Assembly (NCBI GenBank): GCA_000720375.1
Contig: JOAA01000014.1
Location: 124,001-188,000, forward strand
Length of the DNA stretch: 64,000 bases
Source of the DNA: Rhodococcus rhodnii
Lineage (GTDB): Bacteria > Actinomycetota > Actinomycetes > Mycobacteriales > Pseudonocardiaceae
Reading direction: 5' to 3'
Under the pieces are notes generated by a model. The model was not told the DNA's origin. It did not search any database and saw only the letters and a list, made by a program, of their open reading frames with translations. The first letter of the stretch is position 1. The number at the start of each line of letters is the position of its first letter. The translations under genes and the position numbers were made by a program. Positions 42,035 through 49,859 of the stretch are shown here, in pieces.

Positions 42035-43111
42035 TTATTCCCTCGACTTGACCTCGCCGCGCAGCACCGCGTCGAGGTCGTACCGGGCGGGCTCCTCGAG
42101 CTGGGTGTAGTCGCACGAGGCCGGCTCACGGTCGGGACGCCACCGTTTGAACTGCGCGGTGTGCCGGAACCGGCTCGGATAGCCGCCTTCGGTGTGCTCG
42201 TACCCGACCTCGACCACGCGCTCGAGCCGGAACGGGACCCACTCGGCCTGTGCGCTGCGCCACCGGTTGATCTCGCCGGGAACCCTTGTGCCCTCGGCGA
42301 TCTCGCCGAGCCACGGGTGGCCCTCGGCACCGCCGGGGATCAGGTACGCCAGCTCCGCCGCGAGTTCACGGCGGCGTTCGGCCGGGAACGACCCGACCAC
42401 GCCCACGCTGTGCAGAGTTCCTTTGTCGTCGTACAGACCGAGCAGCAACGACCCCACCGCCGTGCCGGGCTCGGTGTCCTTGTACCACCGGATTCCGGCA
42501 ACGACGCAGTCCGCTGTCCTGGAATGCTTGAACTTCAGCATGGTCCGCTTGTCCGGTGTGTACGGACCCTGCGCCGGCTTGCCGATCACGCCGTCCAGTC
42601 CGGCGCCTTCGAAGAGCGTGAACCATTCCCTGGCCAGGTCGGCGTCCTGCGTCGCGGGGGTCAGGCTGACCGCGTCGGTGCCGGACACCAGGTCGACGAG
42701 GATGTCGCGGCGCTTGACGCCCGGCTCTTCCAGAACCTCACCGGACGGCACCTGCAGCACGTCGAACGCCACGAACGTCGCGGGTGTCGTCTCCGCCAAC
42801 ATGTTCACGCGACTGGCCGCCGGATGAATGCGCTCGGACAGCGCGTCGAAGTCCAGCCGGCCGTTGCGGCCGACGACCAGTTCACCGTCCAGCACCACCC
42901 CGGACGGCAGGCCTTGCCGCAGCCGTTCGACCATCTCGGGGAAGTACCTGTTCAGCGGCTTCGTGGACCGGGACTGCAGCACGACCTCGTCGCCGTCCCG
43001 GAACACCAGGCAACGGAACCCGTCCCACTTCGGCTCGAAGATCAGCTCAGCGCCGTCGGGGATGCTGCCCGCCGACTTGGCGAGCATGGGTTTGACCGGT
43101 GGAGTCAGCAC
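42035..43111 (-). CDS. ATP-dependent DNA ligase, LigC type
   Basis: 358 residues. The adenylation lysine is Lys28 in [48 protein letters not shown] and [15 protein letters not shown] are the further nucleotidyltransferase motifs, and an OB-fold domain follows ([20 protein letters not shown]). It seals nicks using ATP and is the small ligase that works in alternative end joining or base-excision repair in actinobacteria. With the polymerase-only protein at 30.3 kb, the window holds the two functions that LigD fuses in mycobacteria. Confidence 0.93.
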   Translation of the reverse strand: MLTPPVKPMLAKSAGSIPDGAELIFEPKWDGFRCLVFRDGDEVVLQSRSTKPLNRYFPEMVERLRQGLPSGVVLDGELVVGRNGRLDFDALSERIHPAASRVNMLAETTPATFVAFDVLQVPSGEVLEEPGVKRRDILVDLVSGTDAVSLTPATQDADLAREWFTLFEGAGLDGVIGKPAQGPYTPDKRTMLKFKHSRTADCVVAGIRWYKDTEPGTAVGSLLLGLYDDKGTLHSVGVVGSFPAERRRELAAELAYLIPGGAEGHPWLGEIAEGTRVPGEINRWRSAQAEWVPFRLERVVEVGYEHTEGGYPSRFRHTAQFKRWRPDREPASCDYTQLEEPARYDLDAVLRGEVKSRE

Positions 43112-43849
43112 TCAGCGACGATAGGCCAGCATCAGGAAGTCGTCATCCCGCAACGCCGCCGCCAGCCGCATGCGCCGTGCCTCGGCCAGGACCGGCCCGC
43201 TGGCGATCCGGCCGGAGTCGCCCGCCGTGAGCAGGGGGGACATCGTCAGGTTGAGCTGGTCGACCAGGTTGGCGGCGATCATGCCGCCGAACAGCCGCGG
43301 CCCGCCTTCGCAGTTGACCCGGTTCAGCCCACGCTTGCCGAGCTCGGCGAGCGCCAGGTTCAGATCGACGTGCTCGTCGCCGACGACCACGACCTCGGCG
43401 CCCGCGTCGGTCAGCGCCTCTTTGCCCGGTGCGGCCTCGGACGTGAACAGGATCGGCGGAACGAGCGTGTCAGCGAGCAGCAACGAATCCGGCGTGACCG
43501 AGCACTTGCCGGTGACCACCGCGATCGGCGGAAGTGGCGCGAGACCGAGCCGTTCCCGGCGTTCCGCGCGCACCTCGTTGTGCTTCAGGCCCCGGTACCG
43601 CTCGACCAACGCGGTCGTCGCGCCGACCAGGATCACGTCGGCGAGGTCGCGCTGCAGGTGGAAGACCTTCTGATCACCCGGCCCGGACAGCTCGGCCGAC
43701 CTGCCCGCCACGGTCACCGCGCCGTCCAGGCTGGACACGAAGTTCACCTGGACGAACGGCCGATCCAGCGCGGCGGGGTAGTCGTAGAGCCGCTCCAGTG
43801 CGCTGTCGGAGAGCTCGTAGGCATCGGGATCCGGCCAGAGGGTCTGCAC
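43112..43849 (-). CDS. RibD C-terminal-like pyrimidine reductase family protein
   Basis: 245 residues from GTG at 43849 (QTLWPDPDAYELSDSALERL), without a ribosome site, so probably leaderless. The dihydrofolate-reductase-like fold of RibD_C is visible: VQVNFVSSLDGAVTVAGRSA, DLADVILVGATTALVERYRG, and NCEGGPRLFGGMIAANLVDQ. It binds NAD(P)H. The true substrate is uncertain, as many actinobacterial members are outside riboflavin operons. Its start is only 15 bp from the divergent zapE start. Its stop abuts the ligase start. Confidence 0.88.
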   Translation of the reverse strand: MQTLWPDPDAYELSDSALERLYDYPAALDRPFVQVNFVSSLDGAVTVAGRSAELSGPGDQKVFHLQRDLADVILVGATTALVERYRGLKHNEVRAERRERLGLAPLPPIAVVTGKCSVTPDSLLLADTLVPPILFTSEAAPGKEALTDAGAEVVVVGDEHVDLNLALAELGKRGLNRVNCEGGPRLFGGMIAANLVDQLNLTMSPLLTAGDSGRIASGPVLAEARRMRLAAALRDDDFLMLAYRR

Positions 43850-43864
43850 AGATGCAATGAGACC

Positions 43865-44911
43865 ATGCCGGGCATGCCCGCTCCACGCCTGGTAGACCGC
43901 CATCCGGAGATCGCAGCGCAGGAGCTGGTCGCCGCACTGGTGCCGCCGCCGCGGTTCGCAGACGTCCGGTTCGACACGTATGTGCCGAACCCCGACGAAC
44001 CCAGCCAGGCAGCGGCAGTGGTCGCCGCGGAGAAGTTCGCGCAGGGCGTCGGCGTGGCGCGCAAGACAGGTGGCCTGTTCAACCGGGTGTTCAGCAAGCG
44101 CGTGCCGGAACCCGCACCAGGGCTGTACTTCGACGGTGGCTTCGGTGTCGGCAAGACCCATCTGCTGGCGTCGTTGTGGCATGCCGTGCCTTTCGAGGCG
44201 AAGTCGTACGGCACGTTCGTGGAGATCACGCATCTTGTTGGCGCGCTTGGCTTCGCGGAGGCGGTGCGGCGGCTGTCGACGCAGCGGCTGCTGGCGATCG
44301 ACGAGTTCGAACTGGACGATCCCGGCGACACGACGTTGGTCACCCGGCTGCTGACCGAGCTGACCGACGCGGGCGTGCACGTGGCCACGACGTCGAACAC
44401 GTTGCCTGACAAGCTGGGTGAGGGCCGGTTCGCGGCGCACGACTTCATCAGGGAGATCAGCAGGCTGTCCGCGCGGTTCACCGTCGTTCGGGTGGACGGC
44501 CCGGACTATCGGCACCGTGGCCTGCCCGACGCGCCGGATCCGTTGACCGACGCGGAAATCGACGCGCGGGCGGCGGCGGCTCCGGGCGCCACTGTGGACG
44601 ACTTCGACGAGCTGTGCGCGCATCTGGCGAAGCTGCACCCGTCGCGGTACGGCAAGCTCGTCGCCGATCTGCCCGCCGTGTTCATCAAGGGGCTGCACTC
44701 GGTGCCCAATCAGGACGTCGGGCTGCGGATGGTCGCACTGGCCGATCGGCTGTACGACCGGGCAGTGCCGGTAGCGGTGTCCGGTGAATCGTTGTCCGCG
44801 TTGTACACCGACGAGATGCTGCGCGGCGGTTACCGCAAGAAGTATCTGCGTTCGATCAGCAGACTGACCGCTCTGGCACGTGACGCGGGCCCGGCTGGTT
44901 TTCGCCACTGA
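43865..44911 (+). CDS. zapE: ZapE-like AFG1 family ATPase
   Basis: 348 residues. The P-loop is GGFGVGKTHL (91-100), followed by LLAIDEFELDDPGDT (Walker B) and VATTSNTLPDKLGEGRF. This family (AFG1/LACE1/ZapE) comprises cell-division-associated ATPases that modulate FtsZ in proteobacteria; the actinobacterial role is inferred. ATG at 43865 or 43874 could be the start; neither has a ribosome site. Its promoter must overlap the 5' end of the divergent RibD-like gene. Confidence 0.9.
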   Translation: MPGMPAPRLVDRHPEIAAQELVAALVPPPRFADVRFDTYVPNPDEPSQAAAVVAAEKFAQGVGVARKTGGLFNRVFSKRVPEPAPGLYFDGGFGVGKTHLLASLWHAVPFEAKSYGTFVEITHLVGALGFAEAVRRLSTQRLLAIDEFELDDPGDTTLVTRLLTELTDAGVHVATTSNTLPDKLGEGRFAAHDFIREISRLSARFTVVRVDGPDYRHRGLPDAPDPLTDAEIDARAAAAPGATVDDFDELCAHLAKLHPSRYGKLVADLPAVFIKGLHSVPNQDVGLRMVALADRLYDRAVPVAVSGESLSALYTDEMLRGGYRKKYLRSISRLTALARDAGPAGFRH

Positions 44912-45039
44912 CGGCAGAACTACCCGCAATTGAACCGGGCTCATTGTGGGTTTCGTCGCATATCAAAAATTGATCACGAAATGCGGCATACAGTGTCCGG
45001 GCGGTTACTCGATCGACCGTGCCAGTTGATCTATTTCGG

Positions 45040-45045
45040 TATACT
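45040..45045 (+). promoter_or_regulatory. TATACT -10-like element before the second orphan binding protein
   Basis: TATACT at 45040-45045 lies in the AT-rich part of the 44912-45274 gene-free interval. No good -35 is placed upstream. Apart from AT-richness the interval holds nothing else I can support. Confidence 0.3.
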
Positions 45046-45274
45046 GAATGACTCCGGAAAATTTCCAACGAAGATCAACTATCGGCGGCGACATGCGCGG
45101 ATGGGATTCTGTTGCGCCTTATGATGTTGGTGTGTTAGGACTCACGGACCAGCATGAGTGGTCTGCATGGCTCCGTCCGATAGTGGGTTACAGGCAGTTA
45201 GCCTGTCGTTTAAGGTCCGGGCACGCCCGATCGCTGGCGGTATTCGAGGGGGTCAGAAGAAAATTGAGGAACGT

Positions 45275-46285
45275 GTGTTGAGACGGCCCAAGCAAACCGT
45301 GCGTCAAACGAGCACGTTGAGCCGACGAACGCTGCTCGCGGGTATGGGGGCGTTCGCGCTGAGTGCCTGTACGGATTCGTCCAAGTCACCGGCGAATCCG
45401 ACACCGGAGGTGCCGGAGATCCGCCTCGGTGTACTGGAGGTAACCGACACCGCTCCACTCTTCGTCGCGCAGCGTGAGGGAATCTTCGCCAAATACGGAC
45501 TGAATCCGAAGTTCGTCACCATGGAGCTCACCGGTGACCAGCGGCCAGACCTGGAGCAGGGCGGGCAGGCCGATGTGACCTTCGACAGCTGGGTCACCAT
45601 CTTCCTGAACATCACCGACGGCGCCGACTGGGTCGTGCTCGGTGAGGCCTACCAGGCCGCACCGCGGACAACCGGGCTGGTCATCGCGCAGAGCGGGATC
45701 AACCGGCTGCGCAGTGTCTCCGACCTGAAGGGCAAGCCGATCGGCGTGAACAACCTGCGCGGTCTCGGCGTGTTGTTGACCAACAGTTTGTTGCGTACCA
45801 ACGGAATGCTGCCGACCGACGTCAACTACGTCGAGCGGCCGTTCGACAAGTTGGCCGACGCGGTGGCCAGCGGCGATGTGGCCGCGGCGTGGATGGTCGA
45901 GCCGTACATGACACGGTCGCAGCTGGAAACCAAATGCGTGCTGTTCGCCGACACGGCGGTCGGCCCGACGGCTGACTTCCCGCAGTCCGGCTACGCCTGC
46001 GCACGCAGCTTCGCCCGCCGCAACCCCAACACTGTCCGCGCGTTCCAGCTGGCTCTCGCTGAGGCGCAGCAGCGCGCACTGGACCGTGCCCTGGTCGAGG
46101 AAGTGCTGCCGGAGTACATCAAGGTGAGCAAGAACGTGGCGCAGCTGATGAACCTGGGCGCGTATCCCAGCACCACGCTGGCCATCCGGCCGCAGCGCGT
46201 CGCCGACCTGATGCTGGAGCAGCAGTTCCTGAAGGCCAGGATCGACGTGACCTCGCGAATGGCGTCGGTGAACCCGCCGTCCTGA
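45275..46285 (+). CDS. Orphan SsuA/TauA/NMT1-like solute-binding lipoprotein 2
   Basis: 336 residues from GTG at 45275, preceded by GAGGA. The leader has twin arginines (TLSRRTLLAGMGAFALSAC), suggesting Tat export with a lipobox LSAC. The mature part is a type II binding protein: APLFVAQREGIFAKYGLNPK, GGQADVTFDSWVTIFLNITD, DLKGKPIGVNNLRGLGVLLT and EPYMTRSQLETKCVLFAD. It resembles the protein at 31879, including length and fold, and is likewise without transporter genes. A long hairpin terminator follows. Confidence 0.87.
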   Translation: MLRRPKQTVRQTSTLSRRTLLAGMGAFALSACTDSSKSPANPTPEVPEIRLGVLEVTDTAPLFVAQREGIFAKYGLNPKFVTMELTGDQRPDLEQGGQADVTFDSWVTIFLNITDGADWVVLGEAYQAAPRTTGLVIAQSGINRLRSVSDLKGKPIGVNNLRGLGVLLTNSLLRTNGMLPTDVNYVERPFDKLADAVASGDVAAAWMVEPYMTRSQLETKCVLFADTAVGPTADFPQSGYACARSFARRNPNTVRAFQLALAEAQQRALDRALVEEVLPEYIKVSKNVAQLMNLGAYPSTTLAIRPQRVADLMLEQQFLKARIDVTSRMASVNPPS

Positions 46286-46320
46286 GGCACGCCGCAGTCG
46301 AAACAGCTGGCAGGCAGAAC

Positions 46321-46352
46321 AAATGAGCACGGCGTGATCGCCGTGCTCATTT
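46321..46352. terminator. Strong bidirectional terminator hairpin
   Basis: Perfect 14-bp stem (AAATGAGCACGGCG / CGCCGTGCTCATTT) with the tetraloop TGAT; the distal arm ends in TTT. It lies between convergent genes. Confidence 0.85.
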
Positions 46353-46364
46353 CGTGTCCTGCGG

Positions 46365-46580
46365 CTACTTCTTCTGGCGGTTGGCGTTGACCAGGGTCCA
46401 CACCGAGACCGGCCGCCTGGTGTCGTCCGAGGTGGGTGCCGCGGGCGCCGGCTTGACCGTCGGCGTGGCTTGCGGCTGCGCGCGCTCGACCCGCGCCCGG
46501 GGTTTCGGAGGACTGTCTGCCACGGCTCGTCGTGAGCTCAGTTCTTGGCGGAGTTGGTCGTAGATCGGTGTATCAGTCAC
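46365..46580 (-). CDS. Small Pro/Ala-rich hypothetical protein
   Basis: 71 residues starting MTDTPIYDQLRQELSSRRAV. After this helical N-terminus the protein is basic and Pro-rich (PKPRARVERAQPQATPTVKP) and ends SVWTLVNANRQKK. No signal peptide, membrane segment or recognisable domain. Codon use is normal for the window and the frame is clean; it is likely real. Confidence 0.6.
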   Translation of the reverse strand: MTDTPIYDQLRQELSSRRAVADSPPKPRARVERAQPQATPTVKPAPAAPTSDDTRRPVSVWTLVNANRQKK

Positions 46581-46695
46581 CGCCGTCCTTCCGTCGCCGT
46601 GGTCGATGCCACAAGATTACGCCCGGTGCGCAAGTCCCTTCACAGCGCCACCCCCATAAGTCGGAGGCGGCGTCAATCCGCCACTCGGCCGTAGC

Positions 46696-48414
46696 TCACG
46701 GCTTCATCTCGTACGCACCGGCCAGTGCGACAACTTGTTGCCAGACCTGGTCGAACGAGGACGTGACCGGCTTGCGGATCGCGGAGATCGCCCACTCCTG
46801 CTGCGCCGGGGTGGAGCTGCGCTTGCCGTGCAGCGCCGTCGCATGCGCGGAGAAATCCCGCACCAGCACGTCGAACAGCACGCCGAGCGCGTCCTCGTCG
46901 AGTCCGATGATCTCGGCCTGTTCCAGGATCAGCTGGCCGTAGACGATCAGCGTGAACAACTCGCCAAGGGTGAGCGTGAAGTCCAGGTCCGCCTGCTGGT
47001 CGGCGGACGGCGGAGCGGTCCGGATCAGCTCCGCGAACGATTCGGCCTGTTCGGTGAACTGAGCGACGGTCGGAACGTGGGCGAACCGGCCGTACGCGGC
47101 GTGCCAGTCGTGGAACCGGATCTTGCCCAGGCCTCGCGCGGGGCCCTGGCGGAACAGGAACTCGTCGTCCGCGCTGTCGGTACGCGTCGGCACCGGCGCG
47201 TACTCCTGCGGCTGGAACAGGTACGCGGGCATGAACTTCAGGATCAGCGCGAGGTTGACCGCCACGGTTCCTTCGAGCTTGGGCAGGCCGGTGACGTCGC
47301 TCTTGGCCACCGTCGTGAAGCTGTCGGCCTCGAATCCCTTGGCCGCCACGATGTCGCCGAGCAGCCCGATCACCTTCTCGGCCTCGGTGGTGACCTTCAT
47401 CTTGGTGATCGGGTTGTACAGCAGGTAGCGGCGGTCGTCCGGGTTCGCGCTGCGGAAGTAGTCCACCGCGCGGTCGGAGAACAGCCGCATCCCGATCAGC
47501 CGGGCGAACGCGTCCACGAAACCAGCGCGCACGTGCGGGAAGTTCGTGACCGGAGTGCCGTACAGGATCCTGTTGTGCGCATGCGTGATCGCTTCGTACA
47601 GCGCGTGCGTGGCCAGGCCGATCCCGCCGAAGCACAGGTTGAACTTGCCGATGTTGACGGTGTTCAGCGCGGCGGAGAAGGCGGCTTCGCCGGTGTGCAG
47701 GATGTCCTCTGCGGCAACGGGATAGTCGGTCAGCTCGAACTGGGAGACGTACATCTGTGCCGGCACGACGTTGCGCACGACGTCGTAGTTCGGGTGAGTG
47801 GAGTCAGCGGTGAAGAACACGTACTGGTCCGGACCCTCGACGTCGGCGATGCGGCCGAACACCGACACCGTCGTCGCGCAGTCGCCGTTGCCGATGTAGT
47901 ACTTCCCGCCGTTCGCGCGGTAGCCGCCAGAGCCGTCGGGAGTCAGCACCATGTCGGTCGCGTAGATGTCGGCGCCGTGCTCCTTTTCGGACAGCCCGAA
48001 CGCGGCGACCTGGCCTCGAGCCAGCTCACTGGCGGCCCGTTCGCGGGCCACGGCGTTGTCGCTCTGCCACACCGGCCCGAGGCCGAGCACGGTGACCTGC
48101 CACGGGTACCAGTAGTTGATCCCGTAGAAGCCGAGGACCTCCGACATGGCCGCGACCCGCGCGGTGTCCCAGCGCCGATCCGGGTTGCCGTCGGCATCGC
48201 GCGCGGGCGTGAGGAAGGTGGCGAACACGCCCTGTTCGCCGACGAAGTCGAGGAAGTCCTGGTATCGCACATGGGCGTGGAAGTCGGCGAGGAGCTTGCG
48301 CTTGCCGCGTGACTCGAACCAGTCGATGGTCGCCCGCAGCAGCCGCTTGGTCTCGGCGTCGAAATGGCCAGGGTCGTAGCGGTGCGGGTGCAGCAACAGG
48401 TCAGTGGTCGGCAT
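46696..48414 (-). CDS. Acyl-CoA dehydrogenase family protein
   Basis: 572 residues, longer than the usual 380 because of N- and C-terminal extensions. The flavin/substrate region is clear: VAAFGLSEKEHGADIYATDM, GGYRANGGKYYIGNGDCATT, and the C-terminal helical domain around NIGKFNLCFGGIGLATHALY. It should oxidise an acyl-CoA with FAD. It is divergent from the TetR gene, with two inverted repeats between, and is presumably repressed by it. The substrate is unknown; long dehydrogenases of this kind (570-600 residues) often act on very-long-chain or unusual acyl-CoAs. Confidence 0.92.
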   Translation of the reverse strand: MPTTDLLLHPHRYDPGHFDAETKRLLRATIDWFESRGKRKLLADFHAHVRYQDFLDFVGEQGVFATFLTPARDADGNPDRRWDTARVAAMSEVLGFYGINYWYPWQVTVLGLGPVWQSDNAVARERAASELARGQVAAFGLSEKEHGADIYATDMVLTPDGSGGYRANGGKYYIGNGDCATTVSVFGRIADVEGPDQYVFFTADSTHPNYDVVRNVVPAQMYVSQFELTDYPVAAEDILHTGEAAFSAALNTVNIGKFNLCFGGIGLATHALYEAITHAHNRILYGTPVTNFPHVRAGFVDAFARLIGMRLFSDRAVDYFRSANPDDRRYLLYNPITKMKVTTEAEKVIGLLGDIVAAKGFEADSFTTVAKSDVTGLPKLEGTVAVNLALILKFMPAYLFQPQEYAPVPTRTDSADDEFLFRQGPARGLGKIRFHDWHAAYGRFAHVPTVAQFTEQAESFAELIRTAPPSADQQADLDFTLTLGELFTLIVYGQLILEQAEIIGLDEDALGVLFDVLVRDFSAHATALHGKRSSTPAQQEWAISAIRKPVTSSFDQVWQQVVALAGAYEMKP

Positions 48415-48436
48415 GGCAGGTCTCCCGGACGACTAA

Positions 48437-48454
48437 TACTACTTACGAGTAGTA
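48437..48454. promoter_or_regulatory. Operator 1 of the acyl-CoA dehydrogenase/TetR pair
   Basis: Perfect inverted repeat TACTACT-TACG-AGTAGTA in the divergent region, 23 bp from the dehydrogenase ATG. A likely TetR dimer site. Confidence 0.7.
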
Positions 48455-48456
48455 AT

Positions 48457-48476
48457 AAACTACTGTAGGGTAGTTT
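48457..48476. promoter_or_regulatory. Operator 2 of the acyl-CoA dehydrogenase/TetR pair
   Basis: Inverted repeat AAACTAC-TGTAGG-GTAGTTT, sharing the ACTAC/GTAGT core with operator 1, directly beside it. It ends 29 bp before the TetR start, fitting autoregulation. Confidence 0.65.
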
Positions 48477-48505
48477 TGTCCAGAGCGAAAGCCGGGGGAG
48501 GACGT

Positions 48506-49135
48506 GTGGCGGTGAGAACACAGGGCAAACGACGCCCGTACGCACCGCGCGTACCCGCCGAGCAGCGCCGTCAACAGCTGCTGGACGCCGCGCTGCGCGT
48601 GGTCGTCACCCAGGGGCACAGCGCCGCCACCATGGATGCCGTCGCCGAGCAAGCCGGCGTCACGAAACCCGTTGTCTACAGCCAGTTCCGCAGCCGCAAC
48701 GAACTGCTCACCGCGCTGCTGCGCCGGGAACAGCGCGGTGCCTTCCACCAAGTGGCGAAGATCCTGCCGACTGAGGTCGCGGGCGATCCGGCCGCGGAGG
48801 TCGCCCGGATGCTGGCTGACTTCCTCGACGCGGTTCAGCAGGCCCCGGACCGCTGGCACTGCATCGTGATGCCGATGGCCGACATGCCACCGGAGTTCCA
48901 CGCCGCCAGCGCGAGGGCCCGTTCGCTCGCGCTCGCGCAGGCGGAGAAGATCGCCCGGTGGCTACTGAAAACCATCCAGGCGCCCGCTGAACTCGACGCC
49001 GAGATCGTCGCCCACACCGTGGTCACGCTGTTCGAGATGGCAGCGCGGTTGGTGCTCACCGATCCCGAGCGCTACCAGCCGGAACGATTCGTTGCCGCCA
49101 TCCAGGCGGCCATCGGGCTTACCGCGTCCCGCTAG
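48506..49135 (+). CDS. TetR family transcriptional regulator
   Basis: 209 residues from GTG at 48506, preceded by GGGGGAGGA. The N-terminal HTH reads RRQQLLDAALRVVVTQGHSA, then MDAVAEQAGVTKPVVYSQFR. The ligand domain (about 75-200) is helical and Ala-rich, unassigned. It is divergent from the acyl-CoA dehydrogenase, with two related palindromes in the 91-bp gap, so it probably represses both genes and responds to an acyl-CoA. Its 3' end overlaps the PAP2 gene by 17 bp. Confidence 0.93.
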   Translation: MAVRTQGKRRPYAPRVPAEQRRQQLLDAALRVVVTQGHSAATMDAVAEQAGVTKPVVYSQFRSRNELLTALLRREQRGAFHQVAKILPTEVAGDPAAEVARMLADFLDAVQQAPDRWHCIVMPMADMPPEFHAASARARSLALAQAEKIARWLLKTIQAPAELDAEIVAHTVVTLFEMAARLVLTDPERYQPERFVAAIQAAIGLTASR

Positions 49136-49796
49136 CCAAGGGTTGTTGGCGCTCAACGGCTGTCTGCGCGCGTCGACCCGCCACGCGATCAATCAGTAGC
49201 GCGGTCGTCAGGACAACGGCGATAGCCACGCCTGCGCCGCCCACAGTGTCGGTGACGTAGTGGTACTTCATACCCACGAGAGCCGTGGCGCCGATGACGG
49301 CGATGACGAGCGCCCCCACGATGGCCAGGATCAGCCACGACTTCCGCAGGGGCACCGTGGCGAGCACCAGCACGGTCAGCACGGACACCATCCCGGTGGT
49401 GTGCCCGCTGGGAAACGCCAACGACCCGTCGTTGATGGTCCGGCCGAACAGCGGCTTCAGGACAGGGCTGCTGAGCAGGGACGCGATCAACGGCCCGGCG
49501 ACCGCGAGAACCGCCAGCCGGGGCCGGTGCCGGGCGATCGCGACCATCACGATCAGGCCGATCACGACGACCAGGAGGACAGGCTCGGTGGGCACCAACA
49601 TCGCCTCAAGCAACCCACGTTCGCCGACGAACTGCTTGTACACCGCCCAGTAGACGTTCTCGTCCAGCGCGCTGCCGACCCGCTTGCCGCTGAAAAGTAA
49701 GCCGAGTGCGGCGACGACCAGGCCACTCACCGCGGCGAGGACAACAAAAAGCGGGACGAGCCCTGCTGGGACCAGTCGGGTGGTCGTCGGATGCAC
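49119..49796 (-). CDS. PAP2 superfamily phosphatase
   Basis: 225 residues with about six transmembrane helices. The phosphatase signature is split as KPLFGRTINDG (first part), SLAFPSGHTTG and GMKYHYVTDTVGGAG. It should dephosphorylate lipid phosphates such as undecaprenyl pyrophosphate or phosphatidic acid at the membrane. The 3' end overlaps the convergent TetR gene; it is divergent from the ABC-F gene. Confidence 0.92.
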   Translation of the reverse strand: MHPTTTRLVPAGLVPLFVVLAAVSGLVVAALGLLFSGKRVGSALDENVYWAVYKQFVGERGLLEAMLVPTEPVLLVVVIGLIVMVAIARHRPRLAVLAVAGPLIASLLSSPVLKPLFGRTINDGSLAFPSGHTTGMVSVLTVLVLATVPLRKSWLILAIVGALVIAVIGATALVGMKYHYVTDTVGGAGVAIAVVLTTALLIDRVAGRRAQTAVERQQPLASGTR

Positions 49797-49859
49797 CGTT
49801 CCACTATGCCGGACGAAAACAGCTCGCGATCACTCCGGCACTGTGTGCACCATCCCCCG

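Noticed and set aside
42161..43864. Long N-terminal extension of zapE
   Set aside because: The frame is open but antisense to the ligase and RibD-like genes; ZapE family length is about 350 residues.
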